Shown: positions 43,249-51,067 of the stretch, piece by piece
How the letters are laid out: every line of letters begins with the position of its first letter
How positions within the stretch are numbered: position 1 is the stretch's first letter
Assembly (NCBI RefSeq): GCF_042432825.1
Contig: NZ_JBHLWN010000074.1
Span: 1 to 64,000, forward strand
Direction: 5' to 3'
Source: Gordoniibacillus chartarius
GTDB taxonomy: Bacteria; Bacillota; Bacilli; Paenibacillales; NBRC-103111
Length of the DNA stretch: 64,000 nucleotides
Made by a program: the position numbers and the translations under genes
Notes under the pieces: generated by a model
The model's database searches: none
Told to the model about the DNA's origin: nothing
What the model saw: only the letters and a program-made list of their open reading frames with translations

Positions 43249-43950
43249 ATGTACCGGTTATTCCTGGTGGAGGATGAGCCTGATTTGGCCCAGGTTCTGT
43301 CGGCCTACTTGGTGAAGGAAGGCTGGGATGTGCAGACGTTCGCCGATGGCGGCGCAGCACGGGAAGCGATTCCGCTGCGGCCCGATCTATGGATTCTCGA
43401 CATTATGCTGCCTCTGATGGACGGGTACCAGCTCATTCGCGAGATTAAAGCCGATCAACCGGGAATGCCGGTCATCTTCATCTCTGCGCGGGATGCGGAT
43501 ATCGACCGGATCGTCGGCCTGGAGCTGGGCAGCGACGATTACTTGGCGAAGCCGTTCCTGCCGCGGGAGCTGGTCATACGGACCCGCAGACTGCTGGAGC
43601 GGGTTTACGAGCGCGGACTCGGCAAGCAGGCGCCGGCAGTGAACCGAACGCCCGTTCGAACGGCGATTCCGCTTCCCCCGTACTTGATCGACGAGCAAGC
43701 ACGCATGGTGCGGGACGGGGACGGCCATGCCGTCGAGTTGACGGCGAAGGAATTCGATCTCGTGCTGTTCTTCGCTTCACACGCCGGGCAAGTGTTCGAG
43801 CGCGGGCAAGTGCTGGACGCCGTATGGGGCGCCGACTATTTCGGCTCGGACCGCGTTGTCGACGACTTGGTGCGGCGGGTACGGCGCAAGCTGCCGCAGC
43901 TGCGGCTTGAAACCGTGTACGGATTCGGCTACAGGATGGTGAGAGCATGA
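43249..43950 (+). CDS. OmpR/PhoB-family response regulator
   Basis: A 233-residue regulator with receiver domain (acidic VEDE, phospho-acceptor Asp51 in WILDIMLP, Lys in DYLAKPF) and winged-helix output domain (about 145-232: VELTAKEFDLVLFFASHAGQ, VVDDLVRRVRRKL, GFGYRMV). It overlaps the kinase gene by 4 bp (ATGA), so expression is coupled. GAGGAGG precedes the start. Confidence 0.93.
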   Translation: MYRLFLVEDEPDLAQVLSAYLVKEGWDVQTFADGGAAREAIPLRPDLWILDIMLPLMDGYQLIREIKADQPGMPVIFISARDADIDRIVGLELGSDDYLAKPFLPRELVIRTRRLLERVYERGLGKQAPAVNRTPVRTAIPLPPYLIDEQARMVRDGDGHAVELTAKEFDLVLFFASHAGQVFERGQVLDAVWGADYFGSDRVVDDLVRRVRRKLPQLRLETVYGFGYRMVRA

Positions 43951-45392
43951 AGCCCGCGCTGCGCAGCATTCGGGACTGGCCGCTTGCCTTGAAAATATGG
44001 GGCGTATTTGCGTCCATTACGCTGGGGATATTCACGCTGCTCGCCTTGTTTCTGCCGTGGACGTTGAAAGGCTTCTTCACTCAGCAGATTTACGATATAT
44101 TGATCGATTCGCAAGCGTCCGTGCATCTGCAGCTGAGCGGTGAGGCGGTGCTGCCGCCGAATACGGAGCTCCGTGTGTCGACGGCGATTCCGGATGAAGC
44201 GGATACGATCCGGATCTCGGTTCCTTTCGAACCGCCGGAAGGGCCGGTTGTGCGTCACCTGCTGCTGCAGGACTCCGGTCAAACGCCCGAGCCTGCGGAT
44301 CCCCGCATGAGCGCTTCCCTTCCCGCTCCGTTCCTCGAAGCGATGGAGCAGGATGCCCGGACGCAGCAAGGAGCCGTACAAAAATACTCTCGTCAAATCG
44401 CGGACAAAACGATTTTTTACGTGGTGCGCCGGGATGTCGTCGAAGGCAAGCCGAATTTTATCGTATCGTATTCCTGGGGGAACTACCGCAACGATTTGGT
44501 CTATACGATGTATGGGCGGCTTATGCTGCTGATGGTCGGGCTGCTGCTGTTCAGCTGGCTGCCCTGCCTGGCGCTCGCCAAATATTTGACGAGGCCGCTT
44601 GTGCAGATGGAACGCCACGTCGGCCGCATGTCGGAGCGCGATTGGCATGAGCCGATTGCTATGGAACGCGGCGATGAAATCGGCAGGCTGGCGAAGGCGA
44701 TGGAAACGATGCGCAGGAGACTGATCAAGCAGGACAAAGCGCAGCAGACGTTTCTGCAGCATATTTCGCACGAGCTGAAGACGCCCGTTATGGTCATCCG
44801 CAGCTACGCGCAGTCGATGCTTGACGGGCTGCTGCCGAAGGGCACGCTGCAAGCGAGCGTGGAAGTGATCATGAAAGAATCCGATCGGCTCGAGAAGCGG
44901 ATTCGGGATTTGCTTTATCTCAACAAGCTGAGCTATGTGTCGGCCAAGGAGAAGCGGCTTGAGCCGGTCGAGCTGAAGCGGCTGATCGATGATGTCGCAG
45001 AGCGGCTGCTTCTGCGCCGTCCGGAAGTAAGCTGGGCTGTGTCGGCGGAGCCGTACGAGCTGGCGGGAGACGGCGAGCAATGGCGCGTCGCGCTGGAGAA
45101 CGTGCTGGACAATCAGCTGCGTTATGCGAGGTCGCGAATCGAGGTCGAACTGATCCGGCCGGAGCGGGCGGACGGGCTGCCGACGCTGCGCATATGGAAC
45201 GACGGCCCGCCGCTGGACGAGAAGGCGGCGGCCGGACTGTTCGAGCCGTTCTACACCGGCCCCGACGGCCAGTTCGGACTCGGCTTGACCATCGTGCAGC
45301 GAATCGCCGCGTATCACGGGATGTCGGTTTGGGCCGGCAATGAAGCGGATGGCGCGGCATTTTATATAGGGCCCGCAAGGAAAGCAGGGTAA
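43947..45392 (+). CDS. membrane sensor histidine kinase
   Basis: The 481 residues have a first membrane helix (about 15-40), an extracytoplasmic sensor region of about 140 residues, a second helix (about 185-205), a HAMP domain, the phospho-His motif HISHELKTPVMVIRSY, N-box VLDNQLRYA, and a truncated-looking G-box (FGLGLTIVQRIAAYHG). Partner of the overlapping OmpR-type regulator. The signal is unknown; the neighbouring secreted and membrane proteins give no strong clue. Confidence 0.92.
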   Translation: MKPALRSIRDWPLALKIWGVFASITLGIFTLLALFLPWTLKGFFTQQIYDILIDSQASVHLQLSGEAVLPPNTELRVSTAIPDEADTIRISVPFEPPEGPVVRHLLLQDSGQTPEPADPRMSASLPAPFLEAMEQDARTQQGAVQKYSRQIADKTIFYVVRRDVVEGKPNFIVSYSWGNYRNDLVYTMYGRLMLLMVGLLLFSWLPCLALAKYLTRPLVQMERHVGRMSERDWHEPIAMERGDEIGRLAKAMETMRRRLIKQDKAQQTFLQHISHELKTPVMVIRSYAQSMLDGLLPKGTLQASVEVIMKESDRLEKRIRDLLYLNKLSYVSAKEKRLEPVELKRLIDDVAERLLLRRPEVSWAVSAEPYELAGDGEQWRVALENVLDNQLRYARSRIEVELIRPERADGLPTLRIWNDGPPLDEKAAAGLFEPFYTGPDGQFGLGLTIVQRIAAYHGMSVWAGNEADGAAFYIGPARKAG

Positions 45393-45406
45393 ACCATTTG
45401 TGTACG

Positions 45407-45438
45407 AAGCCGATCCGGCCCGCCGGGTCGGCTTTACC
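45407..45438 (+). terminator. terminator of the two-component operon
   Basis: AAGCCGA-CCGG pairs with CCGG-TCGGCTT across a tight loop at 45407-45433, followed by TTACC. Confidence 0.65.
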
Positions 45439-45540
45439 GTTCTTGTGTCCCGGAGCAGGGTTCGGAATGGATGCCCCCTAACATGTTTTTGCCAGCGGGT
45501 GGAAGAATAACAGCAATGACGATGCTGGGAGGAATGAGCC

Positions 45541-46485
45541 ATGCGAGTATACAAGGACGTGGAGCATGAGCAAGGAAAGGACATGCCGCAGCAGCTGCTG
45601 CTGAAGGAACTGCAGACGCTCGCTGCGGAGCTTCGGGAGAAGGAGAGGGCTACGGTATATTCGGTGCCTGAGGCGATGCTGGAAGCGGTCAAGAAGGAGA
45701 AGCAGCTGGAAAAATTTTTGCAGGACGTGTTCATTCAGGTCAGCGGCAGCGGCGGCACGGATATTCGTCACATCATCCGCCGGCAGTTCGGGATGAGCAA
45801 GGAGCAATCGGATACAATGCACCGGTGGGCTTCTCATATTAAAGAGCAGCTGGAGGAGGCGCTTCACGATGCGATCGAGCGGGCTGACATTCGAACCGGC
45901 AAGCTGTTTTTTGTCGGCGATGTCCCGCGCAAGCAGATGGCTGAGGCGTTGGAGCTGCTGAAGGGAATTGCGCATGCGGCTGTGCGGCGGCAGCTTCATC
46001 CGAGAAGCCCCGGTGCGGAAGTATACGTGGAGATGCTGGAATTGACGCTGCGTTATTGCAGCTTGCCTTATACGTATCCGGCCGCCGAGCCGGTCACGTT
46101 CCGGAATTTGATCGCCTTGGACCGGCTGGAAGCGATGGCCGGCGGGGAGCGTGACGTCATCGAAGCGCTGAAGCGATGCGGCAAAGCATGGTACCAGCGG
46201 TCCGGCTTCACCTTCCTGGAGCAGCGGGATACGTACTTCTCGTATGAACAGGTCAGCCAGCTTCTTTATACGCTGACCGATGAGCAGCTGGAGCGTTTGC
46301 GGAGCGATTACATCCGTTACGTGGAACACGAGTACAACGCGCTGAAGGCGAAGCCGGAGCTCCACCGCGCCGAGCTGCTGACGGCGACGCTGGAGGCTGC
46401 GCTGGGATGGGAAGCAGGGCGGGTCTATGAAGAAGCTATTGAAGCAGATGAAGCTGAAGGCCCGGTCCCTCTTTGGCTGCTTTGA
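45541..46485 (+). CDS. hypothetical helical protein (314 aa)
   Basis: A soluble, mostly alpha-helical protein without signal peptide or membrane segment. It has a glutamate- and lysine-rich N-terminal coiled coil (KELQTLAAELREKERATVY, MLEAVKKEKQLEKFLQDVF), a middle part with DIRHIIRRQFGMSKEQ, and a C-terminal helical region. GGGAGGAATG precedes the ATG. I do not recognise the family; it may be genus-restricted. A 51-residue ORF follows after 93 nt. Confidence 0.7.
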   Translation: MRVYKDVEHEQGKDMPQQLLLKELQTLAAELREKERATVYSVPEAMLEAVKKEKQLEKFLQDVFIQVSGSGGTDIRHIIRRQFGMSKEQSDTMHRWASHIKEQLEEALHDAIERADIRTGKLFFVGDVPRKQMAEALELLKGIAHAAVRRQLHPRSPGAEVYVEMLELTLRYCSLPYTYPAAEPVTFRNLIALDRLEAMAGGERDVIEALKRCGKAWYQRSGFTFLEQRDTYFSYEQVSQLLYTLTDEQLERLRSDYIRYVEHEYNALKAKPELHRAELLTATLEAALGWEAGRVYEEAIEADEAEGPVPLWLL

Positions 46486-46578
46486 AAAAATAGCCCTATG
46501 GTGGATAGCGGTGGTATGATTCAGCGGTATGTTCTGCATATTAATACCATCCTTGATATACGGAAAGGAGTGGTGGCG

Positions 46579-46734
46579 ATGCCGAACGAAGACGCCGTCT
46601 GGAAAGAGGAAGCGGAATATTTTGGCGTGATGTCGGATGCGCAAGAGCTGAACCTGCTGGCCAAGGAAAAGATGACGAATGTGCCTGAGGATTCGGTGTT
46701 CCGCGCGCCTGAGCTGCAGGACGAGGACGAGTGA
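46579..46734 (+). CDS. small acidic protein (51 aa)
   Basis: The ATG is chosen from AAAGGAG eight nucleotides upstream; the frame continues further upstream without a site. The protein is acidic (ends QDEDE) and helical (WKEEAEYFGVMSDAQELNLLAKEKM). No family recognised. A terminator lies 10 nt after the stop, which supports it as a real transcript end. Confidence 0.65.
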   Translation: MPNEDAVWKEEAEYFGVMSDAQELNLLAKEKMTNVPEDSVFRAPELQDEDE

Positions 46735-46744
46735 GGATGGGGGA

Positions 46745-46772
46745 AGAGGACGGGCGGCCGTCCTCTTTTTAT
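46745..46772 (+). terminator. terminator of the 51-aa gene
   Basis: AGAGGAC (46745-46751) pairs with GTCCTCT (46760-46766), followed by TTTTTA. Confidence 0.8.
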
Positions 46773-47043
46773 TTGTACCCATTTCGAGCTTGTTTTTTCG
46801 AATCAAAATGTGTAGACGTAACTGTAGAAAAATATAGCGGATTCGCAGCAGCTATCTGCGCCATTTGGCCGATGGTCCTCGAAATAGGGGACTCGCACAT
46901 CCCACGGATCCACTATCTCAGTTTTCACTTTGATAACAAGTAAAATAAAGCCTTCAAAATCCTTAAAATAATTAAGATAAACTACCAGGGACTGGCGGGA
47001 AGTCCATACCGCCCGCACACAAAGGCCTCCGGCAAGCAAACAT

Positions 47044-47072
47044 TTGCCGCTCTGCCTTCTTCATACTATACT
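47044..47072 (+). promoter_or_regulatory. sigma-A promoter of the FetAB-like operon
   Basis: TTGCCG (47044-47049) and TATACT (47067-47072) at 17-nt spacing, directly followed by a Fur-like box. Confidence 0.65.
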
Positions 47073-47087
47073 TGATAATCATTTACC
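47073..47087 (+). promoter_or_regulatory. Fur-box-like operator
   Basis: TGATAATCATTTACC matches the Bacillales 7-1-7 Fur consensus TGATAATNATTATCA at 11 of 14 informative positions. It lies between the -10 box and the expected transcription start, an ideal place for repression. Confidence 0.55.
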
Positions 47088-47176
47088 TAGACAGCGGTTC
47101 GCCCAAGCGATCTCCCTGGCGCGAAACCCTTGGCGATAGCGCGCAAACCTATAGCGAAGCCGTAAGGAGAGCTAGC

Positions 47177-47920
47177 ATGAGTCCAATCCTCGAAATAACC
47201 GATCTGGCCAAATACCATCCAAGCGCAAGCGAGTCTTACATATTTACCAATATTAACGCCTCTATTACGGAACCGGAGATTATTGCGGTTCTCGGAGGGT
47301 CGGGCCAGGGCAAAAGCACGTTGCTGCGCATTCTCAGCTCGTTGGACAGGCCGGATGAAGGAGCGGTGCGGTTCAAAGGACAAACCGTCGACGAATGGAA
47401 GCCGCGGCTATGGCGAATGAACGTTTGCTATGTGGCTCAGCAAGCCGTCATGCTCCCAGGCACTGTAGAGGATAACTTGAAAGCACCGAGCAAAATTCAT
47501 CAGCAGGAGTTTGACCGCAAGCTCGCGGAACATTTGATGAACCGCGTCAACTTGGTCGGGCTGGATTGGGCCGGCAATGCGGAGCAGCTGTCCGGCGGCG
47601 AGAAGCAAAGATTGGCGCTCATCCGCAGTCTGCTGCTCCGGCCTCAGATTTTGCTGCTGGACGAAGTCACATCCGCCCTTGATGCTTACAGCAAGCAATG
47701 TGTAGAGGCTCTCTTACAGGATTGGCGCGAGCGGTATTCGACAACGATCATATGGGTTACCCACGAGCTCGAGCAGGCGCGCCGCGTAAGCAGCCGCGTT
47801 TGGTTCATGGGCGCCAACACGCTGCTGGAAGACCGCGCTGCAGATTCATTTTTTCAAGCTCCTTCCACGGAGACGGCCCGAAAATTTCTATACGCCTTCT
47901 CAGCTCAAGGAGGAAGCTAA
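47177..47920 (+). CDS. FetA/YbbL-like ABC ATPase
   Basis: A 247-residue ATPase with Walker A GGSGQGKST, signature LSGGEKQRLALIRSLLL, Walker B ILLLDEVTSALD and H-loop VTHELEQA. Together with the next gene it matches the FetAB (YbbLM) pair, reported in E. coli to export iron. The ATG at 47177 has AAGGAG seven nucleotides upstream; the longer frame to 47072 would read through the promoter. A Fur-like box upstream indicates iron control, which is unexpected for an exporter unless it acts in metallophore or metal handling. Confidence 0.88.
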   Translation: MSPILEITDLAKYHPSASESYIFTNINASITEPEIIAVLGGSGQGKSTLLRILSSLDRPDEGAVRFKGQTVDEWKPRLWRMNVCYVAQQAVMLPGTVEDNLKAPSKIHQQEFDRKLAEHLMNRVNLVGLDWAGNAEQLSGGEKQRLALIRSLLLRPQILLLDEVTSALDAYSKQCVEALLQDWRERYSTTIIWVTHELEQARRVSSRVWFMGANTLLEDRAADSFFQAPSTETARKFLYAFSAQGGS

Positions 47921-48672
47921 TGTCAACAGTCGCGTTAGTTTGCACGCTTTCTTTCATAGGCATCGCTATATTGCTATCCAAATGGCAGAAGCTCGGCCTC
48001 GAGAAAGATATATTGATCGGAACCGTCCGTTCCGCCGCACAGCTGCTATTGATCGGTTACGTTCTGCAATATGTTTTCCATAACAATCATCCGGCATTAA
48101 TTGCCGTCATCCTATTGATTATGATCGGTATCGCTTCGATGAATGCCGCCGGACGGGCAAAAGGGCTGCAAGGCGGGCGCTGGCGCATCGCCGTCACCTT
48201 ATCGGTTACGGAAACGCTGACCATGTCGCTGCTGCTCGGACTCGGCATCATACCGCCCGTATCGCAATACATCATTCCGGTAAGCGGGATTACGATCGGC
48301 AGCTCGATGGTCGTGTGCGGACTGTTTTTCAACCAGCTGAAGCGCGAAGCCGATGCTTCGCGGGGCGAGATCGAAACTTGGCTCGCGCTGGGCGCGACGG
48401 CCAGACAAGCGGTTCAGGAAGTGCTGAAGCGTTCCGTCAGGTTCAGCATGATTCCGACCGTCGACACGATGAAAACGATCGGACTGGTCCAGCTTCCCGG
48501 CATGATGACCGGTATGATCATAGCCGGCACCAGTCCGATCGAGGCCGTCAAATACCAGCTCCTGATCATGTTTACGTTAACCTCTTCGGCCGCCGTCACC
48601 AGCATACTGCTTGGTTTGTTAAGCTACAGGATGCTGTTTACCGAGGATATGAGGCTTCGCTATTTGAAATAG
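47920..48672 (+). CDS. FetB/UPF0014-like ABC permease
   Basis: A 250-residue membrane protein with seven helices and the UPF0014 signatures GTVRSAAQLLLIGYVLQYVF, IPVSGITIGSSMVVCGL and IPTVDTMKTIGLVQLPGMMTGMIIAG. Its start overlaps the ATPase stop codon (TAATG), with AAGGAGG upstream, so the two are translationally coupled. Confidence 0.92.
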   Translation: MSTVALVCTLSFIGIAILLSKWQKLGLEKDILIGTVRSAAQLLLIGYVLQYVFHNNHPALIAVILLIMIGIASMNAAGRAKGLQGGRWRIAVTLSVTETLTMSLLLGLGIIPPVSQYIIPVSGITIGSSMVVCGLFFNQLKREADASRGEIETWLALGATARQAVQEVLKRSVRFSMIPTVDTMKTIGLVQLPGMMTGMIIAGTSPIEAVKYQLLIMFTLTSSAAVTSILLGLLSYRMLFTEDMRLRYLK

Positions 48673-48680
48673 GCGGCTCG

Positions 48681-49490
48681 CTAGTAAATCATTTTTTTCG
48701 ACTGTATGCCTTGAAATAGTGTAGCCATCACAATTTCATCTTCGATTAAATCCACATCCGTAACGGGGTATCCGACTTGGATCGAGAACAGTGTGACCCG
48801 TCCTTGAAACAATCGGATTTGAAATAAGCCGCGATCCGTGCAAGCGAACAGAGCGATGCCTTTCCGTATCAGCGAGTATATGAACATATGTTTCAATCCT
48901 ACGGTTTGAAATCCGCCATGGCCGTCCGACTGCACCAGTTCGCCCCGGCTGGTCGTTCCCAGTACGATCCCGCACTTCATCGCCAAGCTTGTCACACCGT
49001 GTTCGACGGCAAAATGGGCCCATTGATCCGTATACCGGTCGTACATGGAGATCCCGTGCGGATGTCCGAAAAAGATAAATTGGGAGCAGAACATCACATC
49101 GTAGACGGTTTGATCGCTGATGTCCGTTTTCGCCCACGTTCTCGCTGCTCCGCACCAAATGCCGTATTCGGTAGCCGCAAAGCAGTACCCGTGCGCGCTA
49201 GTATAGGTGTAGCATGGAACGTTCACGTCCGTTGATCTCCACGTATCGCGGTCGAACAGAAACAAGCCTTTGTTCGTACAAGCGAAGAGTCTGTCTCCAT
49301 CCAGCTTCAGCCGGTTGACGAACGTTTGATGCGGCAAGCCAGCGGTAGCTTTCTGCCAATCCCCCGCTGCTCTTCTTAGAAACACGTCTCCTCCGAGAAC
49401 GGATACGATTTGCGTGCTGTCCTTGTAAACGACAATGGATGAGCACAGTGTCGGAAAGCTATTTTCGGTTGGAACGAGGTTTGGTTTCAT
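48681..49490 (-). CDS. beta-propeller-like protein of the flavodoxin operon (269 aa)
   Basis: About six repeats of 40-45 residues, each with a strand ending in a Gly-Leu/Ile pair: RLFACTNKGLFLFDR, YCFAATEYGIWCGA, FIFFGHPHGISMYDR, IVLGTTSRGELVQSD and LFACTDRGLFQIR. This pattern suggests a cytoplasmic beta-propeller; no signal peptide is present. No family recognised. AGGAG lies nine nucleotides before the ATG. It is the third gene after two Fur boxes (flavodoxin, RecB-like protein, this), so iron-dependent expression is likely. Distinct from the Asp-box propeller at 24562. Confidence 0.7.
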   Translation of the reverse strand: MKPNLVPTENSFPTLCSSIVVYKDSTQIVSVLGGDVFLRRAAGDWQKATAGLPHQTFVNRLKLDGDRLFACTNKGLFLFDRDTWRSTDVNVPCYTYTSAHGYCFAATEYGIWCGAARTWAKTDISDQTVYDVMFCSQFIFFGHPHGISMYDRYTDQWAHFAVEHGVTSLAMKCGIVLGTTSRGELVQSDGHGGFQTVGLKHMFIYSLIRKGIALFACTDRGLFQIRLFQGRVTLFSIQVGYPVTDVDLIEDEIVMATLFQGIQSKKMIY

Positions 49491-49615
49491 GGTTCGGGCT
49501 CCTCATGGAATGGAAACTTGGAGGCTCGGCTTCTTTACTGGCGGGTATCTGCAGCAGATTCTGTTCATGACGCTCGGAACGTTCCGGGTCCGCTGGACGC
49601 TTCGTTTGCCGCCGT

Positions 49616-50398
49616 TTAACTAACTCGTATAAAAGTCCCATCGGCCATTCTCCTTGTTGGCGGTACTGAAGTGCAGGTTTCTTGAAATGGGCAGGAATGG
49701 CACTCCGTCTGGGAAAAAAGCCTGGGTGTATACATCGAGTGCTCGAACCGCTCCATCATAGTCCGTACATAATGAATCGCCCCGGCTACGTCACGTTCGG
49801 CAGTAGGGCAAGTTTCAACCGTTTGACCGGTCAACAGCGACAATGCTTCAATACTTTCGGGAAGCTTGCCGAACGCCTTGTAACAGAACAAGGTCGCCAC
49901 ATGCTGAAAGCAGCTGATGACGTCCGGGTCCGAGTCGACGAACAATTTTCGAATGACAAACGACTTCTGCGACCACTCCGCCACCTGAACAATCATGGAA
50001 AGCTCAACGCCCAGCTCTTCGACCCGGACCGTGTAGCTCTCAAACAGGAAGAGCAGGGGACCTGACTGCCGATGGCCGGTAAAGTACCGGATCAATTGCT
50101 CGGTAACCGTCCGCCGAATTAGCTTTTCGTGATAAGCAGAGGGGAACAAGGAAGGTCTGATTTTCCAGCGCTTTGCAATGAGATGTTCAATGTGCTCGGG
50201 TGTTCTTTGTTCGGCCGGCAGGGCATAGCCATCATGTATCACATGATTGACCGCGTATTGCACCATTTGTCTCCAGTTCAGGACATCCGGGTGACGGTTC
50301 AAGATGCGGCTGTTGTAAAATTTGTAGGAGCACCGGGCCCACTCCTCCAAATTGTAGTCCTGCAGCAGGGTTACCGGGTACGATTTATCCATAACCAT
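49616..50398 (-). CDS. degenerate RecB/Cas4-like PD-(D/E)XK protein
   Basis: The N-terminus (LEEWARCSYKFYNSRIL) and the C-terminal CHSCPFQETC give four cysteines arranged as in AddB, Cas4 and Dna2 nucleases, where they hold a 4Fe-4S cluster around a RecB-like nuclease fold. The catalytic core looks lost: where the family has a GxxDR strand and a DYK strand, this protein has SMIVQVAEW and FVIRKLFVD. It may be a non-catalytic Fe-S protein. It overlaps the flavodoxin gene by 14 bp, suggesting a redox partnership. The assignment rests on motif placement only. Confidence 0.6.
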   Translation of the reverse strand: MVMDKSYPVTLLQDYNLEEWARCSYKFYNSRILNRHPDVLNWRQMVQYAVNHVIHDGYALPAEQRTPEHIEHLIAKRWKIRPSLFPSAYHEKLIRRTVTEQLIRYFTGHRQSGPLLFLFESYTVRVEELGVELSMIVQVAEWSQKSFVIRKLFVDSDPDVISCFQHVATLFCYKAFGKLPESIEALSLLTGQTVETCPTAERDVAGAIHYVRTMMERFEHSMYTPRLFSQTECHSCPFQETCTSVPPTRRMADGTFIRVS

Positions 50399-50873
50399 AT
50401 GGTAGCGATTCCTTCCGTCCGACGTAATTCGAAACGACTTGGTTAGCGAACCGTTTGCCGAATTCCTGGCATTCCAGCTTTTCTTGAGCGGAGGGGGATA
50501 GTTCGATTTTGAGTCCCGGCATTGTTACCGAGGCGCCCATTGCTTTGAGTTTATCGGTCAAAATATCGACGGCAGCTCCGAATCCGGGGTAGCCGGAGTC
50601 GCAGGAGCCGAATACGGCCGCTTGTTTACCGGGAAGAGCGATACTGTCCATGTCATCGTAAAAATCCAAAAATTCATCCGGCAGCTCGCCATTTCCCCAG
50701 GTATAGGCTCCCAGCAGGATGCCGTCATAGCCTTGCAAATCCGCAGCGCTTGCATCCAAGACGGATTTTACTTCAACATCACAGGCTTGCTCGCGAATGC
50801 CTTTGGCGATCTCTTCAGCGATTTCCTCCGTATTGCCGGTCATGCTGGCATAAATGACAATAATGTTTGCCAT
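50385..50873 (-). CDS. flavodoxin
   Basis: A 162-residue FMN electron carrier: phosphate loop IVIYASMTGNTEEIAEEIA (residues 4-22), GILLGAYTWGNGELPDEFLDFYDDM with the flavin-stacking Trp, and VFGSCDSGYPGFGAAVD with the second aromatic. Flavodoxins replace ferredoxins when iron is scarce, which fits the two Fur boxes just upstream. The ATG at 50873 has GAGGTG upstream. First gene of a three-gene minus-strand operon. Confidence 0.93.
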   Translation of the reverse strand: MANIIVIYASMTGNTEEIAEEIAKGIREQACDVEVKSVLDASAADLQGYDGILLGAYTWGNGELPDEFLDFYDDMDSIALPGKQAAVFGSCDSGYPGFGAAVDILTDKLKAMGASVTMPGLKIELSPSAQEKLECQEFGKRFANQVVSNYVGRKESLPYGYG

Positions 50874-50895
50874 AATGTATATGCACCTCATTAAT

Positions 50896-50910
50896 TGATA
50901 ATGATTATCA
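50896..50910. promoter_or_regulatory. Fur box 1 (perfect 7-1-7)
   Basis: TGATAATGATTATCA is a perfect match to the Bacillus 7-1-7 Fur box. It lies 23 nt upstream of the flavodoxin start codon, downstream of the probable -10 box. Confidence 0.85.
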
Positions 50911-50924
50911 ATATCGACGATTTA

Positions 50925-50954
50925 ATGATAATGGTTATCATTGTCATTTGTCAA
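50925..50954 (-). promoter_or_regulatory. sigma-A promoter of the flavodoxin operon
   Basis: On the minus strand TTGACA (50954-50949) and TATCAT (50930-50925) are 18 nt apart. Fur box 2 overlaps the -10 box and spacer, and Fur box 1 lies just downstream, so iron-loaded Fur should block this promoter. Confidence 0.7.
50926..50940. promoter_or_regulatory. Fur box 2
   Basis: TGATAATGGTTATCA, a perfect 7-1-7 Fur box centred 30 bp from box 1 (three helical turns), suggesting cooperative binding. It may also affect the divergent gene at 51068. Confidence 0.8.
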
Positions 50955-51067
50955 CTGTGGAGTTGTTAGGCGCCATTCCGACCGGCAGTACTGCAATTGC
51001 GTCTAACGCGTTTACAAAACGAATATATTGTGGTGTTGTTTACTAGAACATTGCGGGAGGCGCCGAA

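Larger units (their letters stand above)
46735..47176. other. AT-rich intergenic region upstream of the FetAB-like genes
   Basis: Apart from the terminator, the promoter and the Fur-like site listed separately, I see no supported gene. Overlapping 70-78-codon frames on both strands (46731-47039) lack ribosome binding sites and plausible protein character. Confidence 0.55.

Noticed and set aside
46731..47039. Overlapping 70- and 78-codon frames on opposite strands
   Set aside because: Neither has a ribosome binding site. The region looks like intergenic AT-rich DNA, though a decayed gene remnant cannot be fully excluded.
49682..50065. 127-codon plus-strand frame opposite the RecB-like gene
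   Set aside because: It is antisense to a gene with coherent cysteine motifs and operon overlap, and has no ribosome binding site.
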